Assembly (NCBI GenBank): GCA_020343635.1 | Contig: CP070804.1 | Coordinates: 591,009-620,341, forward strand | DNA: 29,333 nucleotides | Origin: Candidatus Aenigmatarchaeota archaeon | GTDB lineage: Archaea > Aenigmatarchaeota > Aenigmatarchaeia > QMZP01 > JAFGSV01 | Direction: 5' to 3' | In this document: piece by piece, positions 16,043-23,015 of the stretch | Numbering within the stretch: the stretch's first letter is position 1 | How the letters are laid out: each line of letters starts with the position of its first letter | The notes under the pieces: model-generated | Told to the model about the DNA's origin: nothing | What the model saw: the letters and a program-made list of their open reading frames with translations, nothing else | Databases searched by the model: none | Position numbers and translations under genes: made by a program

Positions 16043-17759
16043 TATCATAAGGGTTACAGGTTCTGCCGTTGAGGCGGACGGCATGCGCGGAAACACGATG
16101 TACGAGATGGTCCACGTAGGCAGGGAAGGACTGCTTGGAGAGATAATCAGGCTGGAGGGAGACACGGCATTCATCCAGGTTTACGAGGAGACAGCAGGCC
16201 TGACTCCTGGCGAACCGGTCAGGGGAACAGGGAAGCCGCTTTCTGTAGAGCTCGGCCCCGGAATCCTCAGGTCCATTTACGACGGCATACAGAGGCCGCT
16301 CGAGATTATCAGGGGCGAGCACGGGGATTTCATTCTCAGGGGCATAACAGTGCCCTCCATTGACAAGAAGGTCAAGTGGCACTTCGTTCCCAGGGTGAAG
16401 AAAGGTGACGAGGTGAAGCACGGAGATGTACTGGGGACTGTACAGGAGACAAGGCTCATCGAGCACAGGATAATGGTTCCAAAGGGCATTGCCGGAAAGG
16501 TGCAGAAGATTGAGAAGGGAGGATTCAGGGTAGAAGACGCCGTGTGCGCCATCCAGTCAGGCGGCAAGGTCCATAAAGTGCCGATGATGCAGACATGGCC
16601 GATCAGGAAGCCCAGGCCCGTGGACGAGAAGCTGGGACCTGAGATACCGCTTCTCACAGGACAGAGGATATTCGACACCTTCTTCCCGCTTGCAAAGGGC
16701 GGGACATCAGCCATACCAGGGGGGTTCGGGACAGGCAAGACGGTTTCGCAGCACCAGCTTGCCAAGTGGTCGGACGCCAGCATCATAGTCTATGTTGGGT
16801 GCGGAGAGAGGGGAAACGAGATGACAGAGGTGCTGCAGGAGTTCCCGCATCTCAAGGATCCGAAATCGGGACTGCCTCTCATGGAGAGGACCACGATGAT
16901 CGCAAACACATCAAACATGCCCGTAGCAGCCCGAGAGGCGTCTATTTACACGGGTATCACGCTTGCAGAGTACTACAGGGACATGGGTTACGACGTAGCC
17001 TTAATGGCAGATTCCACGTCAAGATGGGCGGAGGCCATGAGGGAGATGTCGAGCAAGCTGGAGGAGATTCCCGGTGAGGAAGGGTATCCGGCCTATCTTG
17101 CTTCAAGACTGGCGGACTTCTACGAGAGATCCGGCAGGGTCAAGAACCTCAACGGCTCGACAGGAAGCATCAGCGTCATAGGCGCTGTTTCGCCCCCCGG
17201 CGGAGACTTCTCGGAGCCAGTCACGCAGAACACGCTGAAGGTTACCAGGGTTTTCTGGGCGCTCGATACCACGCTTGCTGACAGGAGACACTTCCCGTCC
17301 ATCAACTGGCTTACGTCATACTCGCTTTACACGAACAAGCTTGGCGACTGGTTCAGGGAGAACGTCAACAGAGAGTGGCCGCATCTCAGGGGAAAGGCTA
17401 TGTCTCTTTTGCAGAAGGAGTCAGAGCTCAGGGAGATAGTTCAGCTGGTAGGACCTGACGCGCTTCCTGTCTCAGAAAGGGTGATTCTGGAGGTCGCCAG
17501 GATGCTGAGAGAGGACTTCCTGCAGCAGAATGCATACCACAAGGTCGATTCATACTGCTCCGCCGACAAGCAGTTCAAGATGCTGCATATAATCTTAGAG
17601 TTCCACAAGTACGCCAACAAACTCATCAACTCAGGGAAGACGGTCAAGGAGATAATGGACATGGACATGGTAACGGAGATATCCAGGATGAAGCACCTGG
17701 CAGAGAAGGAGTTCAATCAGATGTACACCAGAACTATCGAAAAGATGAAGGGTGGCTGA
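16035..17759 (+). CDS. atpA: A-type ATP synthase catalytic subunit A
   Basis: This 574-aa protein is the catalytic nucleotide-binding subunit. The P-loop GGFGTGKT lies at 229-236 with K235; most homologues have G-P-F-G-S-G-K-T, so the P-to-G change at the second position is a small deviation. Further hallmarks are the archaeal non-homologous region (about 120-195, ending VHKVPMMQTWPIRKPRP), VYVGCGERGNEMTEVLQEFP with the catalytic Glu, ADSTSRWAEAMREMS, and SINWLTSYSLY. Three copies alternate with B to form the catalytic head. Length is normal and no intein is present. It is separated from subunit B by 2 nt. Confidence 0.97.
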   Translation: MGNIIRVTGSAVEADGMRGNTMYEMVHVGREGLLGEIIRLEGDTAFIQVYEETAGLTPGEPVRGTGKPLSVELGPGILRSIYDGIQRPLEIIRGEHGDFILRGITVPSIDKKVKWHFVPRVKKGDEVKHGDVLGTVQETRLIEHRIMVPKGIAGKVQKIEKGGFRVEDAVCAIQSGGKVHKVPMMQTWPIRKPRPVDEKLGPEIPLLTGQRIFDTFFPLAKGGTSAIPGGFGTGKTVSQHQLAKWSDASIIVYVGCGERGNEMTEVLQEFPHLKDPKSGLPLMERTTMIANTSNMPVAAREASIYTGITLAEYYRDMGYDVALMADSTSRWAEAMREMSSKLEEIPGEEGYPAYLASRLADFYERSGRVKNLNGSTGSISVIGAVSPPGGDFSEPVTQNTLKVTRVFWALDTTLADRRHFPSINWLTSYSLYTNKLGDWFRENVNREWPHLRGKAMSLLQKESELREIVQLVGPDALPVSERVILEVARMLREDFLQQNAYHKVDSYCSADKQFKMLHIILEFHKYANKLINSGKTVKEIMDMDMVTEISRMKHLAEKEFNQMYTRTIEKMKGG

Positions 17760-17761
17760 TA

Positions 17762-19135
17762 ATGGCGATAAAGGAATACAAGTCTGTGGAAAGGGTTTTC
17801 GGACCCCTTATAATCGTTGACAAGATAAGGGACGTCAGCTACAACGAGATGGTTGAGATAGAGACATCCGGCGGAGAGAGGAGATACGGACAGGTCCTTG
17901 ACGCGATGAAGGACAAAGCAGTGGTTCAGCTCTTCGAGGGCACTTCTGATCTTGACACCAAGGGAACGAAGGTCAAGTTCCTGGGCGACAGCATGAAGCT
18001 TGAAGTCGGAAAGGGAATGCTCGGAAGGATATTCAGCGGAGCCGGTAAGCCCATAGACAGGCTTGGAAAGCTGGTCCCAGAGGACAGGCTGGACATCAAC
18101 GGGGCCCCCATAAACCCGTCATCAAGGGAGTTCCCGCGGGAGTTCATACAGACCGGCATTTCCGCCATAGACGGCATGAACACCGTGGTGAGGGGGCAGA
18201 AGATACCGATTTTCTCCGCAGCAGGGTTGCCGCACAATGAACTTGCGGCACAGATAGCCAGGCAGGCCGCGGTGCTGAAGGGCAAGGAGAACTTCGCAGT
18301 TGTTTTCGCAGCCATAGGCATTACCGCAGAAGAGGCGAGATTCTTCAGGGAGGACTTCGAGAAGAGCGGGGCCATCGAGAGGATCGTCACGTTCCTCAAC
18401 CTTGCGGACGACCCGACGATAGAGAGGATAATAACACCAAGGTCAGCTCTGACGACGGCAGAGTTCCTGGCATTCAAGCACGACATGCACGTTCTTGTGA
18501 TACTTACGGACATGACCAACTACTGCGAGGCGCTGAGAGAGGTGTCCGCGGCCAGGGAGGAGATTCCCGGCCGGAGGGGATACCCGGGCTACATGTACAC
18601 AGACCTCGCGGTGAACTACGAGAGGGCAGGCAGGATAAAGGGCAAGAAGGGAAGCATAACCCAGTTGCCGATACTCACCATGCCCAGCGATGACATCACG
18701 CATCCTGTCCCGGACCTTACAGGATACATCACAGAGGGCCAGATCGTGCTTTCCAGGGAAATGCACAGGAAGGGGGTCTACCCGCCGATAGACGTCCTTC
18801 CCTCGCTCTCAAGGCTTATGCAGCAGGGCATAGGCAAGGAGAGAACCAGGGAGGATCATTCAGATGTTTCCAACCAGCTTTACTCCGGATACGCAGAGGG
18901 CAGGGACCTCAGGGACCTTGTCGCGGTCGTGGGTGAGGAAGCACTGGGCGAGAGGGAGAAGAAGTTCATAGAGTTCTCTGACAGGTTCGAGGGCGAATTC
19001 GTGAGCCAGGACAGGAAGGAGAACAGGACCATAAACGATACCCTTTCCATTGCCTGGGACATAATAAAAACTCTGGCTGAGAAGGACCTGAAGAGGATAG
19101 ATCCGGAGTTCATCAAGAAGTTCCTTAAGAAGTGA
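17762..19135 (+). CDS. atpB: A-type ATP synthase regulatory subunit B
   Basis: This 457-aa non-catalytic subunit is homologous to A but lacks a Walker A lysine; the equivalent loop reads FSAAGLPHNELAAQIARQA. Other family blocks are VVFAAIGITAEEARFFREDF, LTDMTNYCEALREVSAAREE, GRRGYPGYMYTDLA and LPILTMPSDDITHPVPDLTG. A GGTGG Shine-Dalgarno lies at the 3' end of subunit A. Its TGA overlaps a possible GTG start for subunit D. Length is typical and nothing is missing. Confidence 0.97.
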   Translation: MAIKEYKSVERVFGPLIIVDKIRDVSYNEMVEIETSGGERRYGQVLDAMKDKAVVQLFEGTSDLDTKGTKVKFLGDSMKLEVGKGMLGRIFSGAGKPIDRLGKLVPEDRLDINGAPINPSSREFPREFIQTGISAIDGMNTVVRGQKIPIFSAAGLPHNELAAQIARQAAVLKGKENFAVVFAAIGITAEEARFFREDFEKSGAIERIVTFLNLADDPTIERIITPRSALTTAEFLAFKHDMHVLVILTDMTNYCEALREVSAAREEIPGRRGYPGYMYTDLAVNYERAGRIKGKKGSITQLPILTMPSDDITHPVPDLTGYITEGQIVLSREMHRKGVYPPIDVLPSLSRLMQQGIGKERTREDHSDVSNQLYSGYAEGRDLRDLVAVVGEEALGEREKKFIEFSDRFEGEFVSQDRKENRTINDTLSIAWDIIKTLAEKDLKRIDPEFIKKFLKK

Positions 19136-19761
19136 TCACCATGCCTAAGCTCATCGAGGGGATTCATCCGACGAGGATGAACCTGATAAAGTTAAAGAAG
19201 AGAATAACCCTTGCCATAAGGGGGCACCAGCTTCTCAGCGAAAAGCTCGATACGCTCATGTCTGAATTCTTCAAGGTCATGGAACAGGCCAGGGGGATAA
19301 GGCAGGAGCTGGACGAATCCCTCGCCAAGGGGCGCCGGAACCTCGCAATTGCGAAGGCCATGTCCCCCTTCGGTGAGATAGAGTCCGCCGCTTCTTCTGT
19401 TGGTTCCGGCGGCGACATTCAGCTCGAGATACGGAACCTCATGGGCGTGAGGATACCCGAGATAAGCGCCCCCGAAGCTGACATCAAAATGCCCTACGGT
19501 TTAACCTTCACCTCATCAAAGCTTGACGAGGCTGCCAGGGACTTCGGCGAGGCGTTCAAGAAGATGCTGGTGCTCATAGAGAGCGAGGAGTCGCTGCGCA
19601 GGATAGGCGAGGAGATAACCAAAATTAAGCGCAGGACGAACGCCCTGGAGTACGTTCTCATCCCCAATCTCAAGCACACCCAGAACTACATCCGTTTCAT
19701 GCTGGAAGAGCTTGAGAGAGAAAACTTTTTTAGACTGAAGATAATAAAGAAGAAGCGGTGA
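19132..19761 (+). CDS. atpD: A-type ATP synthase subunit D (rotor shaft)
   Basis: This protein is 206 aa from ATG 19141, or 209 aa from a GTG at 19132 that overlaps the subunit B stop. MPKLIEGIHPTRMNLIKLKK from the ATG is the usual start, so 19141 is preferred, with GTGATC as its Shine-Dalgarno. Long N- and C-terminal helices pair into the central shaft: HQLLSEKLDTLMSEFFKVME at the N-terminus and KRRTNALEYVLIPNLKHTQN, the family signature, at the C-terminus. It transmits rotation between the ring and the head. The next gene follows within 5 nt. Confidence 0.94.
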   Translation: MITMPKLIEGIHPTRMNLIKLKKRITLAIRGHQLLSEKLDTLMSEFFKVMEQARGIRQELDESLAKGRRNLAIAKAMSPFGEIESAASSVGSGGDIQLEIRNLMGVRIPEISAPEADIKMPYGLTFTSSKLDEAARDFGEAFKKMLVLIESEESLRRIGEEITKIKRRTNALEYVLIPNLKHTQNYIRFMLEELERENFFRLKIIKKKR

Positions 19762-19765
19762 TATT

Positions 19766-20053
19766 ATGTACGCGAGCCAGTGGGTACTGAAGAAACTGAA
19801 GGAACTTCTCGGCGATGCCGGCAACAACACGAAGGAGATAGAATCCATCTTCAAGAAGTACCCTGACGACTTCAGCCTCCAGAGTGTCAGCACGATGTTT
19901 ACTGACTACTCAAACAAGCCGGCCAAGGCCAAGCTCGATTCCATGCACAGCAAGATCGATGAGATAATCAACACGAGAAAGTTCGAGTCCTCGGGCGGAA
20001 CCAGGCTGTGGTTCGGAGACAGAAGAAAGCGCGGCTCCCAGACGACCAGGTGA
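19766..20053 (+). CDS. Unknown 95-aa protein appended to the ATP synthase operon
   Basis: I recognise no family. The protein is soluble and basic, with helical segments about 3-16, 20-30 and 52-70 and a disordered Gly/Arg-rich tail ending RRKRGSQTTR. It has no Cys and no membrane helix. The start is firm: GGTGAT lies just before the ATG, overlapping the end of subunit D, with only 4 nt between stop and start, so it should be co-translated with the ATPase. Its base composition matches the operon. Methanogen operons can end with a small AhaG-like gene, but I see no sequence reason to equate the two. Confidence 0.75.
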   Translation: MYASQWVLKKLKELLGDAGNNTKEIESIFKKYPDDFSLQSVSTMFTDYSNKPAKAKLDSMHSKIDEIINTRKFESSGGTRLWFGDRRKRGSQTTR

Positions 20054-20152
20054 TTAATCAATGCCTTTCAAACTCTTTTTAAACTTATTGTATATATCTA
20101 TATAATATATATATTTATATAACATTATTACAATTATTATCGGGGAAAGCAT
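20054..20152 (+). promoter_or_regulatory. ATP synthase operon end and promoter region of the toxin-antitoxin pair
   Basis: After the operon a short T-run (20076-20080) could terminate transcription. A long A/T alternating stretch (about 20089-20121) contains several overlapping TATA-like boxes and is nearly palindromic, a plausible site for autoregulation by the antitoxin. GGGGA just before ATG 20153 may act as a Shine-Dalgarno. The assignment of individual elements is uncertain. Confidence 0.45.
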
Positions 20153-20482
20153 ATGACAAATGAAGGCGGAGTACTAGTTAGAGGTAGAGATGAACATGAA
20201 GGATGCGGCTTCGAGGAAATCAGAAGAGAAGTTATCCATTTTCCCAGCCTTAAGACTGTCCTTATGGTTGAAAAAACAATTGAAAAGGCCGGCGAATTCA
20301 AGAATAAAAGACAACTCTGGACGTCTCTTCCAAAGAAAATTATGTATCAGACACTCCTTACTATACTTGACTACCTCGAATATTCTCATAAGATTCTTAT
20401 CGATAAAGATGGGAGCATCGTATGGATTTGGAATCCAAAACTCATAGAGAGAGTCATAAGGAGTGGTACGAGGCCATTATGA
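20153..20482 (+). CDS. Probable antitoxin with winged-helix domain
   Basis: This 109-aa protein has a winged-helix core: KTVLMVEKTIEKAGEFKNKR, LWTSLPKKIMYQTLLTILDY, then the wing KILIDKDGSIVWIWNPKLIE. That pattern, with a helix ending in a tyrosine and a beta hairpin carrying SIVWIWNP, is common in small archaeal DNA-binding antitoxins. It is expected to neutralise the downstream toxin and repress its own promoter. Its TGA overlaps the ATG of the toxin (ATGA), the classic translational coupling. The gene is A/T-richer than the ATPase operon, consistent with a mobile module. The pairing is inferred from context; the fold is inferred from pattern. Confidence 0.7.
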   Translation: MTNEGGVLVRGRDEHEGCGFEEIRREVIHFPSLKTVLMVEKTIEKAGEFKNKRQLWTSLPKKIMYQTLLTILDYLEYSHKILIDKDGSIVWIWNPKLIERVIRSGTRPL

Positions 20483-20802
20483 CATACGAAGTTAGGTTCA
20501 TCACTAAGGATTTGGAAAAAGCATACGATTCTCTGAAAAAGATTGACCCTGTTCTTCACAAGTCTATAACAAAGGCTATTGATAAGCTTAAAGTTAACAG
20601 AAGGGCAGGACAGAAGATTCCTAAAGAGCAGGTATCTAAGACATATTCCAAACTTTATGGTACAGAACATTTTTGGAAATTAAAACTAAGCCGTGAATGG
20701 AGACTCATTTATACTATAGCCGGTGACCAAATACGAATTCTGACTATCATACTAAACTGGTACACCGATCACAAGCAATACAGGAAGGAAGTTTACAAAT
20801 AA
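20479..20802 (+). CDS. RelE/ParE-superfamily toxin
   Basis: From ATG 20479 this is a 107-aa protein beginning MTYEVRFITKDLEKAYDSLK. The frame is open further upstream to an ATG at 20422, but that would overlap the antitoxin by 61 nt and add a segment unlike the family start. The body fits the RelE/ParE fold: two N-terminal helices with DPVLHKSITKAIDKL, then a beta sheet with YGTEHFWKLKLSREWRLIYT and IRILTIILNWYTDHKQYRKE. Members cleave mRNA on the ribosome (RelE) or poison gyrase (ParE); which applies here cannot be told. Basic and His/Tyr residues at the C-terminus suit an RNase. It stops directly against the convergent S8e gene. Confidence 0.8.
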   Translation: MTYEVRFITKDLEKAYDSLKKIDPVLHKSITKAIDKLKVNRRAGQKIPKEQVSKTYSKLYGTEHFWKLKLSREWRLIYTIAGDQIRILTIILNWYTDHKQYRKEVYK

Positions 20803-21192
20803 TTACTTCTTGGCTTCTATAAGAACGGCATTGGCTATGCCCTGCTGTCCCGGTCTCGAGGTTACCCTGGCAAGGCCTGCCTCGGTCTCCACGACCGCGC
20901 CCTTTGTGACTATGTTTCGCCTTATGTAGTGCACGTTGGCCTTGTTATCCTTGACTGAAAGAACCTTCACCCTGGTTATCTTCCCGGTCTTGGGGTCAGC
21001 GACGTTGATCTTCTCCACCGCAGAAAGCTTGAGCTTTATCTTTCCGCCTTCCACCCGTTTCCGGGACACCTGCCTGGCGCCCACTCTGGTTTCTATTGGA
21101 AGGTTTCCCCTGTCAACCCTTCTCTTCTTCCTCGCCTTGTGGAGCCTTCCTCCTGAAGGCTTCCTTTTCGATCTCAGATGCCACAGCGCCAT
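20803..21192 (-). CDS. rps8e: Ribosomal protein S8e
   Basis: This 129-aa basic protein starts ALWHLRSKRKPSGGRLHKAR, the S8e signature, and continues with the family motif VHYIRRNIVTKGAVVETEAG and RVTSRPGQQGIANAVL. It is a small-subunit ribosomal protein present in archaea and eukaryotes. Length is normal for archaea. A GTGAT Shine-Dalgarno lies 3 nt before ATG 21192. It shares a divergent promoter region with the Lsm gene and converges on the toxin gene with no spacer. Confidence 0.96.
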   Translation of the reverse strand: MALWHLRSKRKPSGGRLHKARKKRRVDRGNLPIETRVGARQVSRKRVEGGKIKLKLSAVEKINVADPKTGKITRVKVLSVKDNKANVHYIRRNIVTKGAVVETEAGLARVTSRPGQQGIANAVLIEAKK

Positions 21193-21302
21193 AGAATCAC
21201 TTCACTTATATTGGGTGATATCTTTATATATATTTTCATAAAATTAATATAGACCAAGCGAGGACGGTGTCGCTTGATTTTAAAAAAAGGAAAGGTGATT
21301 CG
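21193..21302. promoter_or_regulatory. Divergent promoter region of S8e and Lsm genes
   Basis: A near-palindromic CTTTATATATATT element at 21222-21234 can serve as TATA box on either strand, and TTAATATAG at 21244-21252 is a second plus-strand box. Shine-Dalgarno sites are GGTGAT at 21294-21299 for Lsm and GTGAT on the minus strand at 21196-21200 for S8e. Confidence 0.55.
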
Positions 21303-21521
21303 ATGCAGAGACCTTTGGACGTACTAGGAAGTTCGCAGGATAAGAAGGTTATCATACAGCTGAAGTCAGGATCGAAGATCACGGGCACCTTAAGAGCCTT
21401 TGATTCCCACATCAATTTGTGGCTTGATGACGCCAGTTTAGAGGACAAGGAGAATACGCTGAAGCTAGGAAAAGTCCTCGTTAGGGGAGATAACATCGTG
21501 CTTATTTCGCCCGAGAAATAA
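21303..21521 (+). CDS. lsm: Lsm (Sm-like) RNA-binding protein
   Basis: From ATG 21303 this 72-aa protein begins MQRPLDVLGSSQDKKVIIQL, the normal start of archaeal Lsm proteins. A GTG at 21267 would add 12 unlike residues, and the strong GGTGAT just before 21303 favours the ATG. The Sm1 motif is KVIIQLKSGSKITGTLRAFD with SHINLWLDDA (His-Ile-Asn for RNA contact), and the Sm2 motif is GKVLVRGDNIVLIS. The protein forms ring complexes that bind U-rich RNA. It lies 12 nt upstream of the L37e gene, a common archaeal pair. Confidence 0.96.
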   Translation: MQRPLDVLGSSQDKKVIIQLKSGSKITGTLRAFDSHINLWLDDASLEDKENTLKLGKVLVRGDNIVLISPEK

Positions 21522-21533
21522 CGGAGCTGAACC

Positions 21534-21719
21534 ATGGTAAAGGGAACGCCTTCTTTCGGTAAGAGAAACAAGCGGGTCCACATAGCCTGCAGAAGGTGCG
21601 GACAGCGCAGCTACCATGTCAGGGACAAGGTCTGCGCCGCATGCGGCTACGGAAAAAGCAGCAGGATGAAGAAGTTCTCTTGGCAGTGGAAGACGTTCAC
21701 GGGCGCAAGAAGAAAGTGA
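21534..21719 (+). CDS. rpl37e: Ribosomal protein L37e
   Basis: This 61-aa basic protein begins VKGTPSFGKRNKRVHIACRR. It holds a zinc finger of CRRCG...CAACGYG type, followed by SSRMKKFSWQWK. This is the standard archaeal/eukaryotic L37e of the large ribosomal subunit. It is co-transcribed with Lsm (12-nt gap). Length is normal. Confidence 0.96.
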   Translation: MVKGTPSFGKRNKRVHIACRRCGQRSYHVRDKVCAACGYGKSSRMKKFSWQWKTFTGARRK

Positions 21720-21743
21720 GTGAGCACCCGGCTAAGTTTTATT

Positions 21744-21755
21744 AAACTTAAATTA
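21744..21755 (+). promoter_or_regulatory. TATA-like element for tRNA-Lys
   Basis: An A/T-rich AAACTTAAATTA sequence is centred about 24 nt before the first tRNA base (21773), at the spacing expected of an archaeal tRNA promoter. Confidence 0.4.
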
Positions 21756-21772
21756 TCTATATGCATTGAAGT

Positions 21773-21884
21773 GGGCCTGTAGCTCAGTCTGTTCAGAGCA
21801 CCCGGCTCTTAACCAAGCTTTCAGAAAAAGCTTGAGCAAAAGGGAGCAACCGGGGCGTCGCGGGTTCGAATCCCTCCAGGCCCA
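21773..21884 (+). tRNA. tRNA-Lys (CUU) with intron
   Basis: The acceptor stem GGGCCTG (21773-21779) pairs perfectly with CAGGCCC (21877-21883); the discriminator is A21884, and CCA is not encoded. The D stem is GCTC/GAGC. The anticodon stem CCCGG (21801-21805) pairs with CCGGG (21850-21854) once the intron is removed, and the anticodon CTT is at 21808-21810. Two features are odd. The D loop has G then T where the conserved G18-G19 pair is expected, and the T stem (GCGGG/CCCTC) has one C-U mismatch. Charging with lysine is assigned from the anticodon only. Confidence 0.9.
21812..21848 (+). other. tRNA intron with bulge-helix-bulge splice site
   Basis: This 37-nt intron lies at the canonical position 37/38. 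CTCT of the 5' exon pairs with GGAG of the intron 3' end to form the 4-bp central helix, flanked by 3-nt bulges TAA and CAA in which cleavage would occur. The intron also contains a 7-bp hairpin AAGCTTT/AAAGCTT (from 21815). It is a substrate for the archaeal tRNA splicing endonuclease. Confidence 0.85.
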
Positions 21885-21923
21885 TACTATCACTTTTTAT
21901 TATTTTCTATCAATAATCAACAC

Positions 21924-22982
21924 ATGCCTTACACAGCAAGAAATCCTGATATTGTTTTGACGAATGACGACATTTTCGGTTATATGCTGGCCGAAGCACT
22001 TGACACTAAAATTGCTCCATTCAGGAGGGAATATCACCCGGATGGTGCACCTGCTCCAAGGATAGACCTTAATCACACACTTACAGATTATACAGATTTT
22101 AAACAAAGAAAGATTCTTACTTCATATAGAAGAAGACAACTTCCAGACAGGGATGCAGTAGCAAGACATCTTACAAACTATCCAAGGATTATATATAATC
22201 TGACGAATCCAGATACATTTGATGCTGAACAGGTTGATGTTCTTTGGCCTTATTGGATCAACGCAAGAGCTGACCATAATCCCAAACATGATAAAGACCC
22301 GTCTGTTAGAAGACGTGATGCTGGGAGGGGTATGGAGTATTTGTTCGATGCCCTAATGTTCAAAGCTGCAGGTGCTAATAGATTACTTACTTTTCATCCA
22401 CATTTCCATAGGGAACCTGGAGTAATAGACGTAGAAGGACTTGAGGTAGTATGTCTTGATGCGGTACCATCTATGGTTCGTTATGCAAGGGATGAGATAG
22501 GCATAAGTGATGATTGCCTTGTTCTGAATCCAGACATGAAACCAGCTAAAGAAGGTAAATATGACATAGCATTAGAATTCGCCAGAACTGCAGATCTAGA
22601 AATAGATCATCTTACGAAACAAAGATTGGACTCCGATGCTACAGATACCAAGGGATATATTGATGCGCAGGGAAGAGATGCAGCCATTGTGGATGATATA
22701 TTCGCTACTTTTGCAACAGTAAAGGGATCAGTCCAGAATATACATAACGTAAATAGGATATATGTAATAGGTGTCCATCCAGTACTCCCTCGTGATGGTC
22801 ATTCTACTGCAAGGGCCCTGATTTCAAGCGATGAATATCCTGTCGTCGATGTAGTGGGCACACATACTGTAGATTCTGACTTTTCAAGAATACCAGTACA
22901 TGATGAGGTAAGAAAGTTCTACAGAGGTGAGCTTGATTACATTGATGGACTCTCTGATGACTTCCCTGACATAGACGTATAA
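21924..22982 (+). CDS. Divergent ribose-phosphate pyrophosphokinase (PRPP synthetase)-like protein
   Basis: This 352-aa protein resembles PRPP synthetases. VLWPYWINARADHN (about 107-119) matches the block before the ATP-binding loop. AAGANRLLTFHPH (about 148-160) corresponds to the AGADRVLTVDLH block. AIVDDIFATFATVKG (244-258) matches the ribose-phosphate-binding motif VVDDMIDTGGTI, with both acidic residues kept but the Gly-rich turn replaced by TFAT. It is longer than the usual 285-320 aa and has an acidic C-terminal tail. Activity could be PRPP synthesis or another diphosphoryl or phosphoribosyl transfer. A TATA-like CTTTTTATTA at 21892-21901 implies a leaderless start at 21924. Composition is A/T-richer than neighbours, and it sits directly after a tRNA, both consistent with transfer. 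Confidence 0.72.
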   Translation: MPYTARNPDIVLTNDDIFGYMLAEALDTKIAPFRREYHPDGAPAPRIDLNHTLTDYTDFKQRKILTSYRRRQLPDRDAVARHLTNYPRIIYNLTNPDTFDAEQVDVLWPYWINARADHNPKHDKDPSVRRRDAGRGMEYLFDALMFKAAGANRLLTFHPHFHREPGVIDVEGLEVVCLDAVPSMVRYARDEIGISDDCLVLNPDMKPAKEGKYDIALEFARTADLEIDHLTKQRLDSDATDTKGYIDAQGRDAAIVDDIFATFATVKGSVQNIHNVNRIYVIGVHPVLPRDGHSTARALISSDEYPVVDVVGTHTVDSDFSRIPVHDEVRKFYRGELDYIDGLSDDFPDIDV

Positions 22983-23015
22983 AAACAAATAAATCCCGCC
23001 TGTCCAATTATAACT

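Noticed and set aside
20422..20478. Upstream ATG extension of the RelE toxin
   Set aside because: It would overlap the antitoxin by 61 nt and add residues unlike the family; the ATGA overlap at 20479 is the normal arrangement.
21267..21302. GTG start extension of the Lsm gene
   Set aside because: A strong Shine-Dalgarno directly precedes ATG 21303, and the family begins there.
21862..23015. Integrated element using the tRNA-Lys 3' end as attachment site
   Set aside because: I found no repeat of the tRNA 3' end downstream and no integrase; only the location and composition of the neighbouring gene are suggestive.
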